From the IMG/VR virus record IMGVR_UViG_3300047476_000811, positions 1 to 28,262 of that record: 28,262 nucleotides of DNA, one strand, 5' to 3'. The stretch comes from a virus. Made by a program: the position numbers and the translations under genes. The notes beneath the pieces were generated by a model. That model was not told the DNA's origin. It saw only the letters and a list, made by a program, of their open reading frames with translations, and ran no database searches. Within the stretch, counting starts at the first letter, position 1. Every line of letters begins with the position of its first letter. This document shows positions 20,026-27,466 of the stretch, piece after piece.

Positions 20026-22125
20026 TTACAAATCCAATGGGTTGAGAAGAATCTTGTTTCCGCTTCCTTGCCCCGCAAGGATACCTTCTCGAACTGTTGA
20101 AACCAATTCGCTTTGTGATCCGATAACGCTTCCAGCGTTTACAGTCACATTGATAGTTGAATTCTTGCTGCCAGCGGTGGCAAGTGAGCCTGCGTTGTCA
20201 ATTGTTGGCGCAAATGATGCAGCCGATGTGGTTGATGCCCCGAATCCGCCTTCACGCCACCAAGGTTGGCTCTCCGCCCAGTTGTCTTGCCCAGTTCCCA
20301 TTCCGATACTGCGCAAATATTCTTCAGTTGCCCTTGCTGCCGCTTCAGCCTCGGCAACTGCTGCCTCTGCTGCTGCTGCTGCCGCTTCCGCTGCTGCCGT
20401 TGCCGCATCTGTTTCATTAACAACGGCTTGAACTTCGGGTGAAACAGTGCCAGCAGCCCCAAGTTCAATCAGGTACTTCTCAAGTTCTTTTCTTGCCTTT
20501 TCCCAACCCTTTGAGGCATCTAATCCAAAATCCTTATCAAGAACAATGCTATTAACGCCAGTGACTTCTTTGATGTAATTGAGAACAAAACTTGTTGATT
20601 TGCCCCACTTGGAAGCAAGCGCATCAAGTTCAATTGTTGAAATCTTGTTGTCATTGATGACTGCCAAAATGTCGGCATAACGCTGCGCCTCAGTGTTGTT
20701 CTTGAACTGAAGTTCGAGCAACTTAAACATCTCATTGCCAGTTGATTCAATAGCCAAAGCCTGTTGCTTCAAAAGGTTGAGTCGAGCCGCCTCAAGTTGA
20801 ATTGGATCATTTTCGTTCTGCGTAACTACGCCATATTTGGCAAGTTGCTTTTGAACTTCCAAAGCCTTCAACTGCTCGGCAGTGAGTTTCTTGGTGGTGT
20901 TTACAGTGGTATTAAGTGATGTGTTGTATTTGCCACTTGTAACATTGAACTCTTTATTCAGCTTCAAAGATGATGCGTGAGCCGAATTGAGCTTGCCAGT
21001 TGCCTTTGTAGTCTTTTCGGTTTCACCCGTCATTGACTTCATAAAGTTCTTGGTCACAAGCGCGGTGACACCGATTGCCGCAAGACCTGTGGCAGCGGTA
21101 GCAAGGCTCACGCCACCTGTTGCAAAGGCGGTTGCGATAGCAGCGCCGATTGCGGTTGTGCGAAGAAGGGTCATTGCGGCAATGACTGACTGGATCATAA
21201 GAACAAACTTGGCTGCCGAACTTACGGCAAACAAGCCACCCAAGACTAAGCCAAAAGCCTTAACCTTGTTAGTGTTATCCGTAATCCACTGACCCAAAGC
21301 AAGAGCCTTTTCGACCACAGTTTTGAGAGTGCTTGCAACGCTGCGAAGTCCAACGGCCAACTTATCCTTGTTGAGATCAACCCACTCTTGGATTTTTGGA
21401 AGAACATTTGAGACAAGGTAGCCAGCAAATTCCTGCACCACAGGAAGCAAGGCATAACCGAGAGTTTCAAGAATCTCATCGTAGGAAAGGCGAAGAATAC
21501 GCAGGCGACCCTCAAGGGTGTCGGCGCTTGCGGCAGCAGCGCCTGAGAAAGTGTCGCTCAAGTAAATCATTGCCGCGTTGAAGTCTTTGGTCTTCACAAT
21601 GTTGGCATCAAGACCAGGAACAAGTTTCTTGAGTGCGCCAAGGTTGCCTGTGTAAGCCTTGGCAAGAGCCTTGGAAACGCTTTCAACATCGCCATAGCCT
21701 GAAGCGGCAACATCAAGTGCAACATTCTGCAAAGACTGAGCCTCGGTCAAATCGCGTGTTGCGCCCGTTAGGGTGATCAGCGACTGGCGAAGCTGAGTGT
21801 CGGAAACGCCAACAAGCAACTGTTGCTTGGCAATATATCGCTCAGTTGCGGCAATGGCATCATCGGTTGCACCGATTGTGTTACGCAAAGAGTTGGCAAG
21901 GATTGTCTGTGATTTCTGATCCTCGATAGCAGCCTGAACCGCATCTGTTCCAACCTTGACCGCAAAGGCAGCCGTTGCAGCAGCAGCCAAGCCAAAAGCC
22001 TGAGCGGATCGCTTTGCAAAAGCATCAAAATCCTTGCCCAGTTTGTTAATGTCTTTGCGTGCTGCCTTTGAACCCTTGTCTGAATATTGGGTGAGGATTC
22101 TCGCGACTACTGCGCCAACTGCCAT
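20026..22125 (-). CDS. Tape measure protein
   Basis: 699 aa. N-terminal helical part (ILTQYSDKGSKAARKDINKLGKD...) then long helices typical of tape measures, hydrophobic segments near 265-350 (FGLVLGGLFAVSSAAKFVLMI; MTLLRTTAIGAAIATAFATGG; LAAIGVTALVTK) that may enter the host membrane, and a low-complexity AAAEAAAAAAEAAVAEAEAA stretch near 575-595. At about 0.15 nm per residue the tail would be near 100 nm (family rule, not measured). Follows the tail-assembly chaperone by one gene, the normal order. Ribosome binding site GGGGTAGGAA. The Ala-rich stretch is encoded by GCTGCT-type repeats. Confidence 0.92.
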   Translation of the reverse strand: MAVGAVVARILTQYSDKGSKAARKDINKLGKDFDAFAKRSAQAFGLAAAATAAFAVKVGTDAVQAAIEDQKSQTILANSLRNTIGATDDAIAATERYIAKQQLLVGVSDTQLRQSLITLTGATRDLTEAQSLQNVALDVAASGYGDVESVSKALAKAYTGNLGALKKLVPGLDANIVKTKDFNAAMIYLSDTFSGAAAASADTLEGRLRILRLSYDEILETLGYALLPVVQEFAGYLVSNVLPKIQEWVDLNKDKLAVGLRSVASTLKTVVEKALALGQWITDNTNKVKAFGLVLGGLFAVSSAAKFVLMIQSVIAAMTLLRTTAIGAAIATAFATGGVSLATAATGLAAIGVTALVTKNFMKSMTGETEKTTKATGKLNSAHASSLKLNKEFNVTSGKYNTSLNTTVNTTKKLTAEQLKALEVQKQLAKYGVVTQNENDPIQLEAARLNLLKQQALAIESTGNEMFKLLELQFKNNTEAQRYADILAVINDNKISTIELDALASKWGKSTSFVLNYIKEVTGVNSIVLDKDFGLDASKGWEKARKELEKYLIELGAAGTVSPEVQAVVNETDAATAAAEAAAAAAEAAVAEAEAAARATEEYLRSIGMGTGQDNWAESQPWWREGGFGASTTSAASFAPTIDNAGSLATAGSKNSTINVTVNAGSVIGSQSELVSTVREGILAGQGSGNKILLNPLDL

Positions 22126-22128
22126 TTC

Positions 22129-22707
22129 CTACCCCTTTTGACTATTCAGGTGAGTTTGTAAAGTTTGCTTGGCTTCTTCTAAAGCCTGATTGACATTGCG
22201 CTCAATGCGCTCTCTGTCTTTATCAACCACCGACCAAACAAGGCGCGAAGCCTTACCGAATCGGGCTGAGAGTGTGCGTAAAAATTGAGATGAAGAAGTG
22301 CGGGCGGAATCGCCTTTTGTCTTTCGACCAGCCACTTCAAAGATTGCGCCTGCTGCTGAATTGTTGCGCAATGCGCCAGCGCTTGTTGTGTAATCGCCAC
22401 GAACGCGACCTTGAACTTTTGTCTTTCTGATACCAGCGGCGACTTCAGATGAACTGAACCCGGGCCAGCCAGCACCGCCGCGAGTAGATGAAGGGCGAGT
22501 TGCCCCGCCTTGTCTCCATCCACTCATCGGCGTTCCAGTGCCTGAACCATTATTGACACGCGCCACAATGGTTCGAGCGCTGGTTTCTGCGCTAGAAAGC
22601 TCGGAGTTGATCACTTTATTAAAGCGTTTGACTGCATCTTTATCGAACTCTTTGAGAGCATCAAGTGTTTCTTTGATGCCCGTGAGAACAATAACTTCTT
22701 CAGCCAT
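22129..22707 (-). CDS. Basic tail-region protein between chaperone and tape measure
   Basis: 192 aa, lysine/arginine-rich. N-terminal helix (IKETLDALKEFDKDAVKRFNKVIN), a middle glycine/serine/arginine-rich part (GWRQGGATRPSSTRGGAGWPG), and a C-terminal helix (RIERNVNQALEEAKQTLQTHL). It resembles HK97 gp10-type minor tail proteins in layout, but that family usually stands before the tube gene, so I do not commit. Its ATG overlaps nothing but begins two bases after the frameshifted chaperone stop. Tail assembly role by position. Confidence 0.65.
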   Translation of the reverse strand: MAEEVIVLTGIKETLDALKEFDKDAVKRFNKVINSELSSAETSARTIVARVNNGSGTGTPMSGWRQGGATRPSSTRGGAGWPGFSSSEVAAGIRKTKVQGRVRGDYTTSAGALRNNSAAGAIFEVAGRKTKGDSARTSSSQFLRTLSARFGKASRLVWSVVDKDRERIERNVNQALEEAKQTLQTHLNSQKG

Positions 22708-22708
22708 A

Positions 22709-23112
22709 TCAACTCCGAGCCTTGTTGCGTTGTTTGAGGTAAATAACTATTGCCTCAAGAATTCCATCGGGCGACTCTAACAAGTCCAGCGGTGAAATTC
22801 CTGTTTCCACAGAGATTGCAGCAATGCTATATGTTAAAGATTCTCTGTGGATTCTGAATTTGGGTCTGTGGTCAATTCAGCGCTTTCGAGTGCATCCAGG
22901 AATCCTGAATCAAAAGGCTTCACAACAACTCCGTTTTCTTGGCAAGATTTCCAAGCGAGCCAATAAATATGCTCAACTTTCTGATCCTCACCAAGCAACT
23001 TGCCAAATCCCTTATTAAATTTTTGTTCAAAGGCAACGATTGTCTTTGGTCGAAGAGCAAAAGTATTCTCAACGCCATCAATCAACTTCACCTTTACAAA
23101 CAGTCCATCCAT
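22709..23112 (-). CDS. Tail assembly chaperone gpGT-like frameshift product
   Basis: Fusion of the 92-codon frame with a downstream -1 frame, about 134 aa. Shift at 22858-22864 (CCCAAAT, read C CCA AAT). After the shift the frame is open for 49 codons and ends at TGA 22709-22711, with the typical T-part pattern SIAAISVETGISPLDLLESP and ILEAIVIYLKQRNKA. This G/GT arrangement is found in most siphophages; the long form recruits the tape measure, the short form the tube protein. The frames were checked by hand; the shift efficiency is unknown. Confidence 0.85.
22834..23112 (-). CDS. Tail assembly chaperone gpG-like
   Basis: 92 aa, GGGGGAAATAAA before the ATG. VKVKLIDGVENTFALRPKTIVAFEQKFNKGFGKLLG then EHIYWLAWKSCQENGVVVKPFDSGFLDALES is the usual pattern of actinophage tail chaperones (W-A-K/R...G-V-x-V-x-P-F). 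Between the tube protein and tape measure, as in lambda. Ends at TAA 22834; most ribosomes give this form, a minority the longer frameshift product. Confidence 0.87.
   Translation of the reverse strand: MDGLFVKVKLIDGVENTFALRPKTIVAFEQKFNKGFGKLLGEDQKVEHIYWLAWKSCQENGVVVKPFDSGFLDALESAELTTDPNSESTENL
22858..22864 (-). promoter_or_regulatory. -1 programmed frameshift slippery site
   Basis: CCCAAAT in the phase X XXY YYZ (C CCA AAT): both tRNAs can re-pair after a one-base backward slip. It lies eight codons before the zero-frame stop, and the -1 frame continues with a T-part-like sequence. Confidence 0.82.
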
Positions 23113-23132
23113 TTTATTTCCCCCTTAATTGG

Positions 23133-23543
23133 TTATGCGGTTGTTTTTGTAATTGCGCCCGAAATCGGCCAAGTGACCGAAGCGGTTGAAAGTTCTCCGA
23201 CTGAACCGTTGAGTGGAGTCCACTCTGAGATGAGTGCTGAGAATGAGTATTGAGGATTTGTTGTCGCAGTAGCGCCAGCATCGGGTTTCACCTTGATTGT
23301 GATGGCAGTCCCAAGCAACGGATAGATGATTGACTCAACTGATCCGCTTGCGAAATCCTGGTGGAACTCGAAAGTCACTGAGTTATCCTGCAAGCCAGCA
23401 ATGCGGGTCTTAGCAGTTGAACCAAATGAGGTTGTCTCAACAATGTCGTAAGAAGTTGAGATTGAGACTGAAGCAATGTGATCGCTCAAGTCGTTTGATG
23501 TGCCAAAGATTACTGAGGCATTTGTGAGAACAATGCGTGCCAT
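23133..23543 (-). CDS. Major tail (tube) protein paralogue B
   Basis: 136 aa. Shares with the preceding gene the start MARIVLT, LSDHIAS, the block TAKTRIAGLQDNSVTFEFHQ, and an identical C-terminal GSVGELSTASVTWPISGAIT. Short beta-sandwich tube proteins of this length with VETT-F and the D/NSVT-EFHQDF block are common in actinophages. Central loop (SGSVESIIYPLLGTAITIKVKPD) differs from its paralogue. Lies between paralogue A and the chaperone, and starts directly at the end of paralogue A. One copy is likely the tube; the other could be a variant ring or decoration. Confidence 0.85.
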   Translation of the reverse strand: MARIVLTNASVIFGTSNDLSDHIASVSISTSYDIVETTSFGSTAKTRIAGLQDNSVTFEFHQDFASGSVESIIYPLLGTAITIKVKPDAGATATTNPQYSFSALISEWTPLNGSVGELSTASVTWPISGAITKTTA

Positions 23544-23960
23544 TTATGAAGTCGCCTTTGTGATAGCGCCTGAGATAGGCCAAGTGACAGATGCAGTTGA
23601 GAGTTCGCCAACAGAGCCGTTGAGTGAAGTCCACTCAGAAACAAGGGCGCTGAATGAGTAGCTCGGATTTGTTGCAGAGACTGAGCCTGAAGTTGGTTGA
23701 ACAACAATTGCAGTGACTGTTCCAACAAGGCTTGTAGAGCCGTTAATTGTTGCTTCCACAGATGAAGAAGCAAAATCCTGGTGGAATTCAAGAGTCACTG
23801 AATTATCACGAAGACCTGCAACGCGTGTCTTTGCAGTGTTTGAGAAGGCAGTTGTCTCGACTACATCTGCGCTTTCATTGAGTGTGATTGATGCAATGTG
23901 ATCACTGAGATTGACTCCGTTGATTGTCACCTTGGCATCTGTTAGAACGATGCGTGCCAT
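23544..23960 (-). CDS. Major tail (tube) protein paralogue A
   Basis: 138 aa. Starts MARIVLTDAKVTINGVNLSDH and carries TAKTRVAGLRDNSVTLEFHQDF and the same C-terminal block as paralogue B; the middle loop contains an extra stretch (INGSTSLVGTVTAIVVQPTSGS). Stop and start of the two copies abut (23543/23544), as expected of a tandem duplication. Either copy could be the main tube subunit; this one comes first in the message. Confidence 0.87.
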   Translation of the reverse strand: MARIVLTDAKVTINGVNLSDHIASITLNESADVVETTAFSNTAKTRVAGLRDNSVTLEFHQDFASSSVEATINGSTSLVGTVTAIVVQPTSGSVSATNPSYSFSALVSEWTSLNGSVGELSTASVTWPISGAITKATS

Positions 23961-24131
23961 TTAGTTTGCTCCTTCTTCGGTCTTTGCTGGTGTTGGCTTT
24001 GCGGCTGAATCTGCAATGTGACCTGAAGCGATAAGCGCCTCAACATTGATTCCAACCAATTCTTTTTCGGTGAGTGTCTCACCCTTCTTCTTTCCACAAA
24101 CCTCGAAATCTGAGGCAACTGTGTAACCCAT
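23961..24131 (-). CDS. Small protein before the tube gene
   Basis: 56 aa, ATG at 24129-24131 with AAGGAG before it, stop TAA at 23961-23963, one base before the tube start. VASDFEVCGKKKGETLTEKELVGINVEALIASGHI reads as a compact helical/beta piece, then a polar A/K/P/T tail. Proteins of this type with the pattern E-x-x-G...L-x-x-L-I-x-x-G-H-I precede tail-tube genes in many actinophages. Function unknown. Confidence 0.75.
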   Translation of the reverse strand: MGYTVASDFEVCGKKKGETLTEKELVGINVEALIASGHIADSAAKPTPAKTEEGAN

Positions 24132-24140
24132 TTTTTCTCC

Positions 24141-24536
24141 TTATCCCCAGATTGTGAGGCGATAGCGATATGAAAGGAAGGTGACTTCACCTTCAATGTA
24201 TGTTCCTGCCTCTGCGCTAGTAACTCGCAGAGTGTTTACTGTTCCCCCCAGTGTGCGATCTCCCTCAATGGCACTCTTGATTGAGCTTGAGCCTGAACCC
24301 AAGTATTCATCAAGTTTGTTTTGCCCTGAGCGAGCATCCAAGCGTTGAACAATCACATAAACATCAAGTGATGCCTGGTCTAAGCCGCGAGCATTGTCAA
24401 TGTCAAATGTGAAATCTAGTTGGCCGACAATGGCGCAAGGTGGCGTTACTTTGTCGGGAATTACATCGTAGGCACGAAGCCCTGTGATGGTTTGAAGGCG
24501 TGTCTTAATGCCATCTCGAACTGAAGAAACATTCAT
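24141..24536 (-). CDS. Tail terminator-like protein
   Basis: 131 aa. MNVSSVRDGIKTRLQTITGLRAYDVIP and PPCAIVGQLDFTFD, then LDVYVIVQRLDARSGQNKLDEYLGS and IKSAIEGDRTLGG match the order of tail-terminator proteins in actinophages (tube end-cap that joins to the head). It is between the head-tail connector and the tube genes, its normal place. Its start overlaps the connector stop by one base. Confidence 0.82.
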   Translation of the reverse strand: MNVSSVRDGIKTRLQTITGLRAYDVIPDKVTPPCAIVGQLDFTFDIDNARGLDQASLDVYVIVQRLDARSGQNKLDEYLGSGSSSIKSAIEGDRTLGGTVNTLRVTSAEAGTYIEGEVTFLSYRYRLTIWG

Positions 24537-25144
24537 TACTTAGCCAACCCGAACATCTTGCGGAATGGTCGAGCAAGAACTTCCACATCTGCATCAAGGC
24601 GAGAAGAAAGGCGAACCACTCCCATATCGGGCGCACCAGCAATGCCGAAAGGCGATTGCTTGCGGGCAAAGAGTCGGGTTGCTTGGATCAGAGTTGCCAT
24701 TGAGATTTCGGCAGGCACTGAAGACCAGCCCCAAATGCCTGTTACTCGGACTCCCTGTGGAACAGATGCCGGGAATACATAAGCACCTGAAGCAAGAATT
24801 CTTGTGTACGGCCAACCCTTGCGTGGAGCGTTTACTGGCTCAACCAAGTAATCGGATGTTGAAAAAACAATGCCGTAAGTTTGGTCAAAGTTTGAATCAA
24901 TCGCAATTTGATTGATTGTCACAATGTCATCAATTTGGCAGTTGTAGAAATCTGTTGTGGTGAAGTAGCGAGCAACATACGCCTGAGTAGTTCCATCTTT
25001 GTAGAAGAAGCGCCCTGTGTAGTCATCAATCATTCGGCTTGCTGCCGTAATTGCAGCCTCAAGAGCTAAATCATCGTTGGTGTCTTCAATAGCAAGCGCA
25101 GCCTTGATTTCAGTGAGCGTTGTGTAACAGTTAGTTAGCGCCAC
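24536..25144 (-). CDS. Head-tail connector (gp6-like)
   Basis: 202 aa from a GTG at 25142-25144, overlapping the stop of the small basic gene. Helical start (TTLTEIKAALAIEDTNDDLALEAAITAASRMIDDYTGR) is the hallmark of gp6-type adaptors, which form the ring below the portal; beta strands follow (DDIVTINQIAI, VRVTGIWGW) and C-terminal helix (ATLIQATRLFARK). Position after capsid genes and before the terminator agrees. Confidence 0.85.
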   Translation of the reverse strand: MALTNCYTTLTEIKAALAIEDTNDDLALEAAITAASRMIDDYTGRFFYKDGTTQAYVARYFTTTDFYNCQIDDIVTINQIAIDSNFDQTYGIVFSTSDYLVEPVNAPRKGWPYTRILASGAYVFPASVPQGVRVTGIWGWSSVPAEISMATLIQATRLFARKQSPFGIAGAPDMGVVRLSSRLDADVEVLARPFRKMFGLAK

Positions 25145-25247
25145 GCGTGATCCTCTTTTCAGCCTTTGGCATTACTGCCTTTTCAAGTGGGGGAATTGCA
25201 GTTGCCGTTTCCTTTGGCTTTCTGCGAAAAATCTTCTTTATGTCCAA
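25131..25247 (-). CDS. Small basic protein
   Basis: 38 aa from a TTG at 25245-25247; AAAGG lies 11 bases upstream. KKIFRRKPKETATAIPPLEKAVMPKAEKRITRG is strongly basic with two prolines. It bridges the glycosyltransferase (10-base overlap) and the connector (14-base overlap). Probably real by fit, but with a weak start; function unknown. Confidence 0.5.
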   Translation of the reverse strand: MDIKKIFRRKPKETATAIPPLEKAVMPKAEKRITRGAN

Positions 25248-25915
25248 GAGTTTTGATGCCTTTCATCAATCCAATAAGACTTTTGATGAGGTATCAGTGC
25301 GCCTGTGTTTACATATATGGGGAATCCTAGTGCGCGAGCGCGGCGAGAGAAAAGTAAATCTTCGCCAATCCATTCGCCGTTCATCGGCCCATCCCAAAAC
25401 CAACACCAATCTTTACCTTGGTGCTGATCGGCTTCATCGCGCATCTTCTCAAGAACGCTGCGGTGAACTAACAAGCAACCAGTGCCTGCTGCTCCAATTT
25501 CAAAGACTGCGTTCTTGTCATAATTAAACAATGGCAAGAAGCCTTCGGGTGTATCGTCAAAGATTGCTGGCACTGGCTTTGGGTAAAGAGCGCCTTCAAT
25601 TCCGAATCCTGCAAAAACTAGACCCGCCACAATAGGGCGGTCTTTATCGTGTGCGGTTTCAATTAACTTATCAAAAGCCTCAAGCGTTAATTGTTCATCG
25701 CTATCCAAAAACAAGAGCCAGTCAGAGTCAGTTTCAAGAAACTGTTTGACCACTCGATTGCGTTGCTTTGAAAGCAAGCCCGAACCCTTAACTCTTACGA
25801 ATGGGCCGAGCCGTGAGGATCGTGCCTGCACCAGTTGAATGAGGCGATAAGCAAAAGCGCCATTGACCATTCCTGGATCGCACGAACCGATTGATACTTT
25901 GTGACCTGACTTCAT
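25238..25915 (-). CDS. GT-A fold glycosyltransferase (family 2-like)
   Basis: 225 aa, GGGGGAATCAA before the ATG. SKQRNRVVKQFLETDSDWLLFLDSDEQL contains the DSD (D-x-D) metal/nucleotide-sugar site; GAAGTGCLLVHRSVLEKM and GEWIGEDLLFSRRARALGFPIYVNT carry the acceptor-side ED motif of GT-A enzymes. It would move a sugar from a nucleotide donor to protein or DNA. It stands inside the head-tail cluster, immediately after the capsid gene and its hairpin, so a virion protein may be the target; that is inference. Confidence 0.85.
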   Translation of the reverse strand: MKSGHKVSIGSCDPGMVNGAFAYRLIQLVQARSSRLGPFVRVKGSGLLSKQRNRVVKQFLETDSDWLLFLDSDEQLTLEAFDKLIETAHDKDRPIVAGLVFAGFGIEGALYPKPVPAIFDDTPEGFLPLFNYDKNAVFEIGAAGTGCLLVHRSVLEKMRDEADQHQGKDWCWFWDGPMNGEWIGEDLLFSRRARALGFPIYVNTGALIPHQKSYWIDERHQNSWT

Positions 25916-25940
25916 TTGATTCCCCCGAATCAGTTTGGAA

Positions 25941-25982
25941 GTGTGGGTGAGGCTAATCGGGGGGAATTAACCTCACCCACAC
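25941..25982 (-). terminator. Strong hairpin after the capsid gene (partial terminator/attenuator)
   Basis: Twelve perfect pairs GTGTGGGTGAGG / CCTCACCCACAC, with TAAT/ATTA pairing inside the 18-base loop, 19 bases past the capsid stop. No T tract follows on the minus strand, so it may act as an attenuator or RNA-stability element reducing expression downstream of the abundant capsid protein. Confidence 0.65.
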
Positions 25983-26001
25983 AATTTGTTACTTGCTCAG
26001 A

Positions 26002-27351
26002 TTAGAAGGTTGGTGCTGCTAAACCTGTACCTGAGATGATTGAGGCAGCGAGTGGGTAGCGCTCTGCTGAAGCAGCAGCGTAACCGTAAACAACTGACTT
26101 AACCTGGAGCTTGTCTGCACCTGTCGCATCGAATGAAAGTGCGAATGGTGATCCTGGCTGCTCCCATAGGTGGAACTCAGGTGCTGAAACGCAATAGATT
26201 TCATCCTGGTTTGTTGAAGCACCGTATGTTGTTCCAACTGAAGCATCTGCAATGATAGGAAGACCCATCAAAGAATAGCCTGAGTTACCGTAAGCAACTC
26301 CACCGTTACCTGCTGCGACACCGTTCATTGCACCGTTAGCGGCTGGAACTACCAATGGGCGGCCAGTCGTATCTGTTGCAGCGAGAAGGAACGCTAGGCG
26401 GCGTGGGTGCATAATCCAGTGTGTTGGGCTAATGAAAGCGTTTGACTGGATTTGCTGAACTGCATCCGCGAGCTTTGGATAGAGAAGAGCAACTGTTGGT
26501 GTTGTTGCAGTGAATGTGATTGCGTTTCCACCTGAAGCGCGAAGACCCTTGATTGTTCCTGAGTTACCTGAACCGTTAAGAATCTGAGCGTTAAGTGTTG
26601 TGTGCCAAGAACGGATGAGGTCAGCAACTACGAACTGATCAACACCTGTTCCGCGCTCAATAGCCTGGCGTGAGAGGTCTTGCTGACCTGCAATTGTGCG
26701 CACATTGATTGTGAGCAATGTATCGTCAACATCTGTCTCTGAAACTGCATCATTCTGTGTGACCTGAACAGCCGTTGAACTTCCAGTGGTCATTCTAGAA
26801 ATATTCAGGGTCATACCGCTTGCAGGGAGTGTGTGCTTGCTTGTTGCGAAGTCAGCCGTTGGGCGACCTGCGCGAGCAAGTGGAGCAGCAAGATCAACAA
26901 GGTACTGTGGAATTACAAGACCCTCGAAGTTTGTTGTTGCAACATCACGGCGCTCGATTGACTCTTCGCGTGTGTGGCGAGCAAGGCGCTCGCGTGCAGA
27001 GTAATCTCCACGAACTTCAGCAGCATAAACATCTGAAACGAATGAAACAGATGATTCTGGTGAGTATGTGCGTGCCTCAGAAAGAACCTTTGCTCCACCA
27101 ACTGCTGCTGGCATTGCGATTCCTGCTACTGCTGCGCGTGCCTCAGTTGCCTTAGCATCTGCCTCAGCCTGTGACTTGAACTTTTCAATCTTTGCATCGA
27201 GTGAGCGTGACTCTTCAACAAGAGCATCAACCTTTTCGGTTTCTGCATCAGTTAGGTCGGTGCGGTTCTCAGCGGCTACTGCCTCAAGAACTGCATCCAT
27301 TTCAGCCTTAACTGCATCACGGCGCTCAATTACTTTGTCAAGAAATGACAT
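26002..27351 (-). CDS. Major capsid protein (HK97 fold)
   Basis: 449 aa, AAGGAG before the ATG. Residues 1-70 form a charged coiled coil (LDKVIERRDAVKAEMDAVLEAVAAEN ... VDALVEESRSLDAKIEKFK), the scaffold-like delta domain normally removed by the prohead protease. The rest follows the HK97 order: VIPQYLVDLAAPLARAGRP, RTIAGQQDLSRQAIERG (spine helix), AQILNGSG, THWIMHPRRLAFLL and FALSFDATGADKLQVKSVVYGY. Likely cut near 100-125, but the exact site is not determinable here. Adjacent to the protease, as usual. Confidence 0.93.
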   Translation of the reverse strand: MSFLDKVIERRDAVKAEMDAVLEAVAAENRTDLTDAETEKVDALVEESRSLDAKIEKFKSQAEADAKATEARAAVAGIAMPAAVGGAKVLSEARTYSPESSVSFVSDVYAAEVRGDYSARERLARHTREESIERRDVATTNFEGLVIPQYLVDLAAPLARAGRPTADFATSKHTLPASGMTLNISRMTTGSSTAVQVTQNDAVSETDVDDTLLTINVRTIAGQQDLSRQAIERGTGVDQFVVADLIRSWHTTLNAQILNGSGNSGTIKGLRASGGNAITFTATTPTVALLYPKLADAVQQIQSNAFISPTHWIMHPRRLAFLLAATDTTGRPLVVPAANGAMNGVAAGNGGVAYGNSGYSLMGLPIIADASVGTTYGASTNQDEIYCVSAPEFHLWEQPGSPFALSFDATGADKLQVKSVVYGYAAASAERYPLAASIISGTGLAAPTF

Positions 27352-27445
27352 TTATTGATCTCCTTATGGATTGGTTTGGTTGAAGGTGGTGGCGAGTCTT
27401 GGTCACGGCGCTTTAAGGGTGTGAACTGTCGCTCCGACTTTCGAT

Positions 27446-27462
27446 CCTCAGATTGTCTGAGG
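27446..27462 (-). repeat. Small hairpin after the protease gene
   Basis: CCTCAGA-TTG-TCTGAGG (plus-strand reading), 7 perfect pairs, just beyond the protease stop in the 115-base gap before the capsid gene. Lacks a T run. The rest of the gap holds the capsid leader and no gene. Confidence 0.45.
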
Positions 27463-27466
27463 AAAC

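Noticed and set aside
20340-20400. GCTGCT-like trinucleotide run as a CRISPR-like or microsatellite repeat
   Set aside because: Encodes the Ala/Glu-rich helix of the tape measure and has no spacers.
19766-20431. 221-codon plus-strand frame opposite the tape measure and hub genes
   Set aside because: Spans the border of two well-supported genes and its alanine run is the complement of the tape measure repeat.
23942-24196. 84-codon minus frame between the tube and terminator genes
   Set aside because: Low-complexity Q/S/R translation; the true 56-aa gene in another frame has AAGGAG and abuts the tube gene.
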